Source: Algoriphagus yeomjeoni
GTDB lineage: Bacteria > Bacteroidota > Bacteroidia > Cytophagales > Cyclobacteriaceae
Assembly: GCF_003259505.1 (NCBI RefSeq)
Contig: NZ_QLLK01000019.1
Coordinates: 1 to 44,000 of the forward strand
Reading direction: 5' to 3'
DNA: 44,000 nt
The position numbers and the translations under genes were made by a program. The notes beneath the pieces are model-generated. The model was not told the DNA's origin and did not search any database. It saw only the letters and a list, made by a program, of their open reading frames with translations. Positions 25,507-33,150 of this stretch are shown piece after piece; positions within the stretch are counted from its first letter, which is position 1, and the number at the start of each line of letters is the position of its first letter.

Positions 25507-26808
25507 ATGGGTTCAGTAATTATCACATCCATCGTAGCTTTTACAGTAATTATACTGCTACTGGTATTTATTCTCCTTTTTGCTCAGTCAAAACTGGTCA
25601 ATTCAGGAGACGTCAACATTGTAATCAATGGTGACACTAGCTCTCCAATTGTAACTGCAGCGGGAACTACCCTGCTCTCTACTTTGGGAGGCCAAAAAAT
25701 CTTCCTTCCATCCGCTTGCGGTGGTGGCGGAACTTGCGCTATGTGTAAATGCGTGGTCGAAGAAGGTGGAGGGGAAGTTCTTCCTACCGAAGTAGGTCAC
25801 TTGAGCAGAGCAGAGCAGCAAAGTAACGTCCGTCTGGCATGTCAGGTGAAAGTGAAAAATGACATGAAGATCCGAGTGCCTGAAGAGATCTTTGGTATCA
25901 AAAAGTGGGAGTGTGAGGTTATCTCTAACTACAACGTTTCTACTTTCATCAAAGAATTCAAGGTGAAACTTCCTGAAGGTGAAACCCTTGATTTTGAAGC
26001 AGGTGGATACATTCAGATTGACGTTCCTATCATCACAGTGAACTTCAAAGGAATGGATATCGCTCCGCATCCTGATCTAGGCCACCCAGATGATGTGTAC
26101 CAAAGCGATTGGGATAAGTTCGGTCTTTGGGACTTGACCATGAAGAATGACGAGGAGCTTTTCAGAGCTTACTCTATGGCAAATCACCCAGCAGAAGGCA
26201 ACATTGTGATGCTAACCATCCGTATCGCTACTCCGCCGTGGGATAGAGCAAATAACAAATGGATGGATGTTAATCCTGGGGTTTGTTCATCTTATGTATT
26301 CTCAAGAGTTCCTGGTGATAAAGTAACTATTTCTGGACCTTACGGAGAATTCCACATCAATCCTACACAGCGTGAGATGGTTTACATCGGTGGTGGTGCA
26401 GGTATGGCTCCATTGAGAGCGCAGATTTTTCACCTTTTCCATACAGAGAAGACTAGCAGAAAAGTGTCTTACTGGTATGGTGGTAGGTCAAAGAAAGAAT
26501 TGTTCTATGTACCTCAATTTAGAGATATAGAGAAGGACTTCCCTAACTTCCAATTTAACATTGGACTCTCTGAGCCACTTCCAGAAGATAATTGGAAAAT
26601 CAAGAAAACTCCGGAAGATGAAGGTGACGGTTACGTTGGTTTCATTCACCAAGTATTATATGACAACTATCTGAAAAATCACCCTGAGCCAGATGAGGTA
26701 GAATATTACCTATGTGGCCCTCCTTTGATGAACTCAGCAGTATTGAAGTTGCTGGATGATCTGGGAATTCCTCAGGAAAATATCCGATTTGATGACTTCG
26801 GAGGTTAA
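25507..26808 (+). CDS. nqrF: Na+-translocating NADH:quinone reductase subunit F
   Basis: 433 residues. Entry subunit of Na+-NQR, passing electrons from NADH through FAD and a 2Fe-2S centre. One N-terminal membrane helix (about 5-26). Ferredoxin domain with C71, C77, C80 and C112 (SACGGGGTCAMC ... RLACQV). Flavin-binding RAYSMAN near 221, NAD-binding GGGAGMAPLRAQ near 295, and the C-terminal YYLCGPPLMNSAV with FDDFGG end. Slightly longer than Vibrio NqrF (407). The other subunits nqrA-E are not adjacent: upstream is accD, downstream an arginase-fold gene. Confidence 0.95.
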   Translation: MGSVIITSIVAFTVIILLLVFILLFAQSKLVNSGDVNIVINGDTSSPIVTAAGTTLLSTLGGQKIFLPSACGGGGTCAMCKCVVEEGGGEVLPTEVGHLSRAEQQSNVRLACQVKVKNDMKIRVPEEIFGIKKWECEVISNYNVSTFIKEFKVKLPEGETLDFEAGGYIQIDVPIITVNFKGMDIAPHPDLGHPDDVYQSDWDKFGLWDLTMKNDEELFRAYSMANHPAEGNIVMLTIRIATPPWDRANNKWMDVNPGVCSSYVFSRVPGDKVTISGPYGEFHINPTQREMVYIGGGAGMAPLRAQIFHLFHTEKTSRKVSYWYGGRSKKELFYVPQFRDIEKDFPNFQFNIGLSEPLPEDNWKIKKTPEDEGDGYVGFIHQVLYDNYLKNHPEPDEVEYYLCGPPLMNSAVLKLLDDLGIPQENIRFDDFGG

Positions 26809-26821
26809 TCAAAAACAAAAG

Positions 26822-26844
26822 ATCCCGCTTCGGCGGGATTTTTT
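26822..26844 (+). terminator. Intrinsic terminator of nqrF
   Basis: Stem atcccgc (26822-26828) and gcgggat (26833-26839) closed by a TTCG tetraloop on a C-G pair, then six T. Very stable, one of the clearest terminators in the window. Confidence 0.9.
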
Positions 26845-26891
26845 ATTTAAGAACCATTTTTGATTATTTTTACCTTAGACTATCACCCCTT

Positions 26892-28043
26892 ATGAATATC
26901 CAATCTTATTTTGACCCAGTAGCCGAATACCTTTGGCAGAAAAAGTATCAAAACAATTCATTTTTTAAGCAAATCCATTTTTTCGGTGAGGAATTTCCCG
27001 ATCTCAAGGGAGTTCAAATAGCCCTTGTCGGAATCAAAGAAAATAGAGGTTTGGGCAAAGTGGAAAGTGCGGATAGAGGAAGTAGTGAGATTCGCGAGAA
27101 ACTTTATGAGTTGAAAAAAGGCTTTGGGGCATATAGAGTAGCTGATTTGGGTGATTTGATTTCTGGAGAAAAGCTAAGCGATACATACCAACGAATACAA
27201 GAAGTAGGAGACTACCTGATGAAACATCAGATTCTCCCAATTTACTTTGGAGGTTCGCACGACTTGGATTACGGGCAGTATTTGTCTTACCAGAAAATGA
27301 AAAAGTTGGTCAGCTTGTTAACAGTGGATGCCAAATTGGATATGGAAGAAGAGGGACCACTAGCCGATCAGCATACGCAGGAAATCATACTTCATCAGCC
27401 TAATTTTCTCTTTTCTTCAGCCCATTTGGCCTATCAGAGTTTCTTGGTAGATCCATCACTTATCAATGTGGTGGAAAAGTTGTATTTCGAGCACGTGCGA
27501 TTAGGAGAATTGCGAAGCGAGTTCAAAGAAGTTGAGCCTTTGATTCGAAATGCGGATTTGTTAAGCTTTGACTTATGTGCTATTCAGTCTGCAGATGCTC
27601 CAGGAGCGGTGAATGCTGAACCATTTGGGCTGACAGCTGAGGAGGCGTGTCAGATTTGCTGGTTTGCAGGAACAAATGAAAAGCTGAGTTCAATCGGAAT
27701 TTATGGCTACGAGCCTTATTATGACGATGCTGCAAATAAGACTGCTAAAGTCGTTTCTGTGATGATTTGGTACTTCTTGGAAGGGTTCTATTCCCGGAAA
27801 GATAGCCTTTCTTTTAAAAGCAGTGATTATACCAAGTACACCGTTTCCCTGGATACGAAGCCAAATACGCTGGTTTTCTATAAAAGTAAGCGAAGTGGCA
27901 AATGGTGGATGGAGATTCCACATAACGAAACAGAGAAATTTGATCGAGTGAGTACTGTTCCATGCAGCTATGCAGACTATCAGATGGCTCAAAAAGGAGA
28001 GATACCGGAGCGTTGGATCAATGCTCAAATCAAGCTGCTTTGA
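26892..28043 (+). CDS. Arginase/formimidoylglutamase-fold protein with altered metal site
   Basis: 383 residues, about 60-80 longer than typical arginase-family enzymes. Ureohydrolase motifs in order: YFGGSHDLDYG (119-128, in place of GGDHS), VDAKLD (145-150, in place of DAHxD), and SFDLCAIQSADAPG (225-238, in place of SxDxDxxDP). Against rat arginase I, the Mn-A and bridging ligands H101, D124, D128 and D232 map to H123, D146, D150 and D227, whereas the Mn-B-only ligands H126 and D234 map to K148 and C229. It is often annotated formimidoylglutamase in Bacteroidetes, but the site argues against assuming that activity. First gene of a tight four-gene plus-strand run. Confidence 0.8.
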   Translation: MNIQSYFDPVAEYLWQKKYQNNSFFKQIHFFGEEFPDLKGVQIALVGIKENRGLGKVESADRGSSEIREKLYELKKGFGAYRVADLGDLISGEKLSDTYQRIQEVGDYLMKHQILPIYFGGSHDLDYGQYLSYQKMKKLVSLLTVDAKLDMEEEGPLADQHTQEIILHQPNFLFSSAHLAYQSFLVDPSLINVVEKLYFEHVRLGELRSEFKEVEPLIRNADLLSFDLCAIQSADAPGAVNAEPFGLTAEEACQICWFAGTNEKLSSIGIYGYEPYYDDAANKTAKVVSVMIWYFLEGFYSRKDSLSFKSSDYTKYTVSLDTKPNTLVFYKSKRSGKWWMEIPHNETEKFDRVSTVPCSYADYQMAQKGEIPERWINAQIKLL

Positions 28044-28270
28044 TGAAGATTTATACGAAGCAGCAACTCGCTTTGCGAAATGGGCAGGATAAACCTGAGA
28101 TTTGGGTAGCGTTTCAAGGTGTGATATATGATGTGAGTAGTTCTAGACTTTGGAAGAAAGGCATGCATTACGAGCATTGGGCAGGGCAAGATCTGACCGA
28201 GGAATTGCCAGACGCCCCCCATACAGAAAAAGTATTTGAGAAATTTCAAGCCATTGGGCAACTAGCATAA
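28043..28270 (+). CDS. Cytochrome b5-like heme/steroid-binding domain protein
   Basis: 75 residues from the ATG at 28043, which shares its A with the stop of the upstream gene (TGATG). The frame is open further upstream inside the arginase-fold gene, but the family N-terminus begins here (KIYTKQQLALRNG). Core pattern: PEIWVAFQGVIYDVS, SRLWKKGMHYEHWAGQDLT, ELPDAPHTEKVF, with H42 or H45 and H60 as candidate axial ligands in the places of the two cytochrome b5 histidines. Soluble and cytoplasmic by sequence. It matches the short bacterial b5-domain proteins; electron partner unknown. Confidence 0.8.
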   Translation: MKIYTKQQLALRNGQDKPEIWVAFQGVIYDVSSSRLWKKGMHYEHWAGQDLTEELPDAPHTEKVFEKFQAIGQLA

Positions 28271-29113
28271 ATGATTTTAATCGCAGATAGTGGTTCCAGC
28301 AAAACGGACTGGAGAGTAATTCATTCTGATCGCAAGATCAGTCAGCATCGGGGAATTGGGTTTAATCCATATTACCAGACTTCTGAAGAAATGGCTATTC
28401 AAATGCAAAGTGACTTTTTGGTCAATCTGGAGAGCGAAATAGAAGAAATATTTTTCTACGGTGCCGGTTGCTCAAGCCCAGATCGGAAAAATGAAGTTTC
28501 ATCTGCATTAAAGACAGTTTTTCCAAAAGCTAAAATAATTATAGATCATGACCTCGCCGCAGCCGCCAGATCAACCTGCGGCCATCAATCTGGGATAGCA
28601 TGTATCTTAGGTACTGGTTCAAATAGTTGTGATTACGATGGTGTTCAAATCGTAGATTCTCGTCCGGCTCCAGGTTATATTTTCGGGGATGAAGGAGGCG
28701 GAGGATATGTTGGCAGGAAACTTCTGAAAGATTTCATCAACGATGAGATGCCTGAAGAGATCAAAAAAGAGCTTATTGATAATTTTCATTTGACCAATAC
28801 TGTAATACAAGAGCATGTTTATCAAAAGCCTTTTCCAAATCGGTACATGGCGAGCTTTTGCAGATTTATCTCCGAGCATAAATCCAACCCTTATTGCTAC
28901 ATGCTTTATTATAATTCCTTTCAGGATTTCTTCAAACAGCATGTGATGAAGTATAAGGATTACAGGGAAAAGCCTGTGAATTTTGTAGGTTCTATCGCAT
29001 ATTATAATAGTGATATCCTGCGCAAAGCTGCCGCAGATGTCCAGATAAATGTAAATTTAATAATTGAAAGTCCGATAGCAGGCTTGACACTTTACCATCA
29101 AGAAGCTTTGTAA
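28271..29113 (+). CDS. BadF/BadG/BcrA-type amino-sugar kinase (GlcNAc or MurNAc kinase-like)
   Basis: 280 residues, ATG directly after the previous stop codon. ASKHA-fold ATPase motifs: phosphate-1 ADSGSSKTDW (5-14), CILGTGSNSC, and GDEGGGGYVGRKLL, as in N-acetylglucosamine kinases of the BadF/BcrA group. The next gene but 45 bases away is murQ, so phosphorylation of MurNAc or GlcNAc (a MurK- or NagK-like role in peptidoglycan recycling) is a fair inference. Substrate specificity cannot be read from the sequence. Confidence 0.85.
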   Translation: MILIADSGSSKTDWRVIHSDRKISQHRGIGFNPYYQTSEEMAIQMQSDFLVNLESEIEEIFFYGAGCSSPDRKNEVSSALKTVFPKAKIIIDHDLAAAARSTCGHQSGIACILGTGSNSCDYDGVQIVDSRPAPGYIFGDEGGGGYVGRKLLKDFINDEMPEEIKKELIDNFHLTNTVIQEHVYQKPFPNRYMASFCRFISEHKSNPYCYMLYYNSFQDFFKQHVMKYKDYREKPVNFVGSIAYYNSDILRKAAADVQINVNLIIESPIAGLTLYHQEAL

Positions 29114-29158
29114 AATGGAATCCAGTTTTGGAAAGATGCTCAGTAAAAATTTAGAACG

Positions 29159-29971
29159 ATGAAAGTAACCGAAAGCACTTCTCTTTATGATAACCTGGAG
29201 CAGATGGATGTCACTTCCATTCTTCAAAATATTAACCGAGAAGATAAAAAAGTAGCCCTTGCAGTTGAGAAAGTTATTCCGAATATCAATGGATTGATTC
29301 AGCAGATTGTACCTAGGATGGAGAAAGGCGGAAGATTGATCTATATAGGTGCGGGGACAAGTGGTAGGCTTGGTGTTCTCGATGCATCTGAGTGTCCGCC
29401 AACCTATGGAGTTCCTTTTGATATGGTGCTGGGAATAATTGCTGGAGGAGATAAAGCTATCCGGAAAGCTGTGGAAAATGCTGAGGATAATCCTGAGCAA
29501 GCCTGGAATGATATTCTTGAATATGGCTTTAATGAAAATGATACGGTCATCGGAATCGCTGCATCAGGCACGACACCCTATGTAATTGGAGGGGTGAAAA
29601 CAGCACGAGAAAAAGGTCTTTTGACAGGAAGTATTACTTGTAATCCGGATTCACCATTATCTAAAGAAGTAGAGCATCCGATAGAAGCAGTGGTAGGCCC
29701 GGAGTTTATCACCGGAAGTACACGTATGAAATCCGGTACAGCACAAAAGCTGATTCTCAATATGATCTCCACGACTGTGATGATCAAGTTGGGAAAAGTA
29801 AAAGGGAATAAAATGGTCGATATGCAGCTTTCCAATGCCAAGCTGGTACAGCGTGGCACCAAAATGATCATGGAGGCGACTGGATTAGAAGAGGAAACCG
29901 CTTATAAACTATTGCTTAGTGAGGGGTCAGTGAGAAAAGCGACAGAGTATTTTTATAAAAATCTGAGCTAG
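29159..29971 (+). CDS. murQ: N-acetylmuramic acid 6-phosphate etherase
   Basis: 270 residues, a little shorter than E. coli MurQ (298). Cleaves the lactyl ether of MurNAc-6P to give GlcNAc-6P and D-lactate in wall recycling. SIS-domain signatures: IYIGAGTSGRLGVLDASECP (61-80), IGIAASGTTPYVIGG, and the MurQ block GSTRMKSGTAQK. The upstream sugar kinase could supply its substrate. The short C-terminus lacks the longer helical end of some homologues. Confidence 0.95.
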   Translation: MKVTESTSLYDNLEQMDVTSILQNINREDKKVALAVEKVIPNINGLIQQIVPRMEKGGRLIYIGAGTSGRLGVLDASECPPTYGVPFDMVLGIIAGGDKAIRKAVENAEDNPEQAWNDILEYGFNENDTVIGIAASGTTPYVIGGVKTAREKGLLTGSITCNPDSPLSKEVEHPIEAVVGPEFITGSTRMKSGTAQKLILNMISTTVMIKLGKVKGNKMVDMQLSNAKLVQRGTKMIMEATGLEEETAYKLLLSEGSVRKATEYFYKNLS

Positions 29972-30046
29972 ATTTCAGATAACGTTCCTGGTTTATGAGT
30001 TAGGAATATTTTTGTATGTGATGATTAGATTTCTCAAAAGAGGCTG

Positions 30047-30054
30047 TATCTTTG
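30047..30054 (+). promoter_or_regulatory. Putative -7 box of the pseudouridine synthase gene
   Basis: TATCTTTG matches TAnnTTTG exactly, 72 bases before the start codon, and is followed by a small ccccgattaagggg hairpin in the leader. No TTG is at the expected -33 distance. Confidence 0.55.
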
Positions 30055-30126
30055 CACCCCGATTAAGGGGTTGAATGCCAATCGCTTAATCTTCACAATT
30101 TTATCCAGCAGTGATGCTGCACATCT

Positions 30127-31455
30127 ATGAGAGATAACAATTCAAAAAAGCCGTTTTTCGGCGAAGGAAAAAAAGATTCCAACTCTTCTAAATCAGGACA
30201 AAGAGGAGGTTACAAAGGAAAATCAGATGGATTCAATAAATCCAAAGATTCAGGATTCTCCAAGTCAGGGGCAGGGAAAAAGCCCTTCAAAAAAAGTGAG
30301 GATGACTTTTCTGATTTCAGCAAAAAGCCAAGAACAAATAAAAAATCAGGGTTCAAAACCCTAGGAGAGAAGAAATTTGGTTCTAAATCTAATTTTGGAC
30401 CTAAGAAAGACCCAGAAGCTGACTTGACTGAAAAGAAAGATTTTGGTCAAAGCAAGAAGCCATTTTTCGCAAAAAAAGAAGAATCCTCAGGGCCAAAGCC
30501 TTATACTAGAGATTCTAAAGGAGGTAAGCCACAATCTTCTGAAAAGCCGGAAGGACTTATTTATAAGGGTCGCGGTAAGGATCAGAAGCCAGTTTTCGCT
30601 GCAGGTAGACCGACTTACAAGTCTGATAAGAAAGAAAGCAAAGGTTTTGGAAAGAAGCGTTTTGTAGATCAAGATACTAACGTGGAGAGACCTGATTATA
30701 ATTTTGACTCTCTGCCACAGAAAAAGAAAAAATTAGAGAATGAGGAAAACCTTATTCGTCTAAATAAATACATCGCTAATTCTGGAATTTGCAGTAGACG
30801 AGAAGCTGACAATCTTATCTCTAGTGGTCTGGTGACGCTAAATGGTGAGGTTTGTACTGAACTAGGTCGCAAAGTGAAGAAAACTGACCGGGTGGTTTAC
30901 CAAGGAAGAAAGATTAATCCTGAGAAGCCTACTTACGTTTTGCTTAATAAGCCTAAGGATTTCATCACTACGACTGATGATCCCATGGATCGCAAGACAG
31001 TTATGAACCTAGTGGGAAATGCCTGTGAAGAGCGTATTTTCCCTGTTGGACGTTTGGATAGGAATACTACAGGTCTTTTGCTATTTACGAATGACGGTGA
31101 ATTGGCAGCTAAGCTTTCTCACCCTTCCAATGAGATTAAGAAGATCTATCAGGTGACCTTGGATAAGGCGCTCACCAAGAAAGACGAGGAAGCAATTATC
31201 GAAGGTTTGACATTGGAAGATGGTAAAGTCGAGGTAGATGATATGCAAGTATTGTCATTGGATCGTACTATCCTTGGTTTGGAGATTCACGTGGGAAGAA
31301 ATAGAATCGTACGTAGAATCTTTGCTCATTTAGGCTACGAGGTGACTGCGCTTGATCGTGTGGTTTATGCGGGTTTAGATAAGAAAGACTTGAAACGTGG
31401 CCATTATCGATTCCTCTCCGAGCAGGAAGTGATTCGATTGAAGTTCTTCATATAA
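30127..31455 (+). CDS. rluB: 23S rRNA pseudouridine synthase, RluB/RsuA type, with long disordered N-terminus
   Basis: 442 residues. Residues 1-205 are low-complexity Lys/Ser/Gly/Phe-rich (SKSGQRGGYKGKSDGF, KKPFFAKKEESSG), likely an RNA-binding disordered arm absent from E. coli RluB (291). Then an S4 domain (RLNKYIANSGICSRREAD, about 214-275) and the RsuA/RluB catalytic domain with GRLDRNTTGLLLFTNDGEL, the Asp near 310 being the catalytic residue, and HVGRNRIVRRIFAHLGYEV near the end. Exact target uridine uncertain. Terminator follows. Confidence 0.9.
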   Translation: MRDNNSKKPFFGEGKKDSNSSKSGQRGGYKGKSDGFNKSKDSGFSKSGAGKKPFKKSEDDFSDFSKKPRTNKKSGFKTLGEKKFGSKSNFGPKKDPEADLTEKKDFGQSKKPFFAKKEESSGPKPYTRDSKGGKPQSSEKPEGLIYKGRGKDQKPVFAAGRPTYKSDKKESKGFGKKRFVDQDTNVERPDYNFDSLPQKKKKLENEENLIRLNKYIANSGICSRREADNLISSGLVTLNGEVCTELGRKVKKTDRVVYQGRKINPEKPTYVLLNKPKDFITTTDDPMDRKTVMNLVGNACEERIFPVGRLDRNTTGLLLFTNDGELAAKLSHPSNEIKKIYQVTLDKALTKKDEEAIIEGLTLEDGKVEVDDMQVLSLDRTILGLEIHVGRNRIVRRIFAHLGYEVTALDRVVYAGLDKKDLKRGHYRFLSEQEVIRLKFFI

Positions 31456-31460
31456 GCATT

Positions 31461-31487
31461 AAAAGCTCCCAATTTGGGAGCTTTTTT
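31461..31487 (+). terminator. Intrinsic terminator of rluB
   Basis: Perfect 10-base stem aaaagctccc (31461-31470) and gggagctttt (31476-31485), five-base loop, T tract to 31487. Confidence 0.9.
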
Positions 31488-31595
31488 CATTTCGCGCTCT
31501 CTTTTTAATCCTCAAGGTGATCGTACCACTTTAGCAATCGCGATTCTCAGGTAAAAAGGCCGTTCAATTTTTCCAGAAGCCAGCATTACTTTATT

Positions 31596-31901
31596 TCATA
31601 CAAACCCTTTTAACCCCTGAAGCAAATCCCTCTTGGTAATCAAGCCACCCTTTCTCCAAAGGATCTTTCCTTTTTTGAAGAGAATGTAATTAGGAATAGA
31701 TCGCACAGCGAACTGTTGAGCTAGCTGAGGGCTTTTATCAATGTTGATTTTTAGCAACTTGATTTTCCCTCCAAAGTCAGTTAAGACTTCGTCAATGATT
31801 GGATCCATCGTCTGACATGGACCGCACCAGTCCGCATAGAAATCTACAAGAACAGCTTCTTGGCTTTTAATGATGATATCCTTAGGATTCTTTTTTGGCA
31901 T
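31596..31901 (-). CDS. Thioredoxin
   Basis: 101 residues, no signal peptide, so cytoplasmic. Active site ADWCGPC with C26 and C29, and the cis-proline in RSIPNY (P70). Slightly shorter than E. coli TrxA (109) and with a basic patch (FKKGKILWRKGG). It lies downstream of the ompH genes but beyond a 15-base terminator stem, so it may be transcribed separately or by read-through. Confidence 0.92.
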   Translation of the reverse strand: MPKKNPKDIIIKSQEAVLVDFYADWCGPCQTMDPIIDEVLTDFGGKIKLLKINIDKSPQLAQQFAVRSIPNYILFKKGKILWRKGGLITKRDLLQGLKGFV

Positions 31902-31904
31902 AGC

Positions 31905-31949
31905 TTAAAAACGAAGAAGCCGCTAACTCGTTTTCGAGTTAGCGGCTTC
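31905..31949 (-). terminator. Intrinsic terminator of the bamA-ompH operon
   Basis: A perfect 15-base stem, gaagccgctaactcg (31916-31930) and cgagttagcggcttc (31935-31949), with a four-base loop. On the minus strand it is followed by ttcgttttt. Located 19 bases after the ompH stop. Confidence 0.8.
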
Positions 31950-31967
31950 TAATTTACTAGTGGTTAA

Positions 31968-32513
31968 TTAATTTGCTGCTGGAGCTGCTGGCATTTCAAG
32001 ACCTAATTTAGTCAAAACTAGCTCTGTGAATTTATCTTCTTCTTTAGTGTAAAGAAGGATAGGAGCTTGTCCAGCTGATTCAGCGAAAATATGCGTGTAA
32101 TTATTTTCAGCGGCAACAGCATTGATTGCATTGACTACCTTAGTCTGAACAGGGGAAAGAAGCTCACCTAATTTTCTCTGGTAGCTGATTTGAGAATCAG
32201 ATTCCATTTTCTGCAAAGTGCCTTGTAAATCTGTTAATTCTTTTTCCTTAGCAGCTCTCGCTTCTTCAGTCATTGATTGAGCTGCTTGCTGATAAGCAGC
32301 GACTTGGCGCTGGAAATCTTCACCTTTTAACTGCATTGTGGTTTGAAGCTGAGTTTCATAGTCTTTGATATCAGCAGCAATCTGCTCCATTTCCGGCATC
32401 AAATCCATAATAAATTCTACGTTGGTATAACCAATCTTTACTTCTTGAGCCTGAGCTGCGAATCCTACGCAAAGCAATGCTACTGCGGAAAGGATAACTT
32501 TTACTTTCATCAT
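31968..32513 (-). CDS. OmpH/Skp family periplasmic chaperone (second copy)
   Basis: 181 residues. Signal peptide MMKVKVILSAVALLCVGFAA with cleavage after AQA. The mature part begins with the OmpH signature (EVKIGYTNVEFIMDLMPEM), a long charged coiled coil (about 50-130), and a C-terminal strand region (YTHIFAESAGQAPILLYTKEED) ending in a Pro/Ala-rich tail. Skp-type trimers hold unfolded outer-membrane proteins in the periplasm. Directly downstream of a paralogue and bamA, as in other Bacteroidetes. Confidence 0.92.
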   Translation of the reverse strand: MMKVKVILSAVALLCVGFAAQAQEVKIGYTNVEFIMDLMPEMEQIAADIKDYETQLQTTMQLKGEDFQRQVAAYQQAAQSMTEEARAAKEKELTDLQGTLQKMESDSQISYQRKLGELLSPVQTKVVNAINAVAAENNYTHIFAESAGQAPILLYTKEEDKFTELVLTKLGLEMPAAPAAN

Positions 32514-32527
32514 TTCTGTGTTTCTAT

Positions 32528-33058
32528 TTATTTGTTGTCTTCTATTCCCAATTCTTCTAAAACGAATTCCGAATAATCATGTCTAGGATCTGTCCAGATA
32601 ATAGCCGATGGTGCAGCTGCTTTATCGTATAACATTCCCAGATTGTTTCTTCTAGAAACCCGTTCTATAGCATCATAAATTTTGGATTGTAGTGGTTGCA
32701 TTAATTCCGCTTGCTTTTGGAAGTATTGACCATCAATACCGAAAATTCTACTATTGAATTCTTGGGATTCTTTTTGTTTCAACTTTATGTCTTCCAGCCG
32801 TTGCTGGTACATTTCTTCTGTGAGTAAAACTTCCTCAGCTTTGAGCTGTACAGAAAGTTCTTTGATCTCTTTATCCAAATTTTGTGCCTCTTTCTTCCAT
32901 TCAGCACTGATGTTTTCAAGCTCTTGCTGGATTACTTTGTAATCAGGATGCTTGTTTAGAATATATTCCGTATCAATGTATCCAAGCTTTTGTGCTACTA
33001 AAGGAGCTGCTTGAAGCATTAGAAGCAGCAAAAATACAATTTTCAGTGGTTTATTCAT
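32528..33058 (-). CDS. OmpH/Skp family periplasmic chaperone (first copy)
   Basis: 176 residues from the ATG at 33058 (MNKPLKIVFLLLLML..., a proper signal peptide ending AQ); the ATG at 33094 would add a polar stretch before the signal. OmpH pattern: KLGYIDTEYILNKHPDY, a long coiled coil (QELENISAEWKKEAQNLDKE, and KLKQKESQEFN), then NNLGMLYDKAAAPSAIIWTD. Paralogue of the next gene with low identity but the same layout. The gap to bamA is 92 bases. Confidence 0.92.
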   Translation of the reverse strand: MNKPLKIVFLLLLMLQAAPLVAQKLGYIDTEYILNKHPDYKVIQQELENISAEWKKEAQNLDKEIKELSVQLKAEEVLLTEEMYQQRLEDIKLKQKESQEFNSRIFGIDGQYFQKQAELMQPLQSKIYDAIERVSRRNNLGMLYDKAAAPSAIIWTDPRHDYSEFVLEELGIEDNK

Positions 33059-33150
33059 GAGTTTGGGAAATTTACAATGACCTAAATTTATCAAATCCTA
33101 AGAGCGTCAATTTTTACATAAATTAACTATTCCCCTCCCTAAATCCATAC

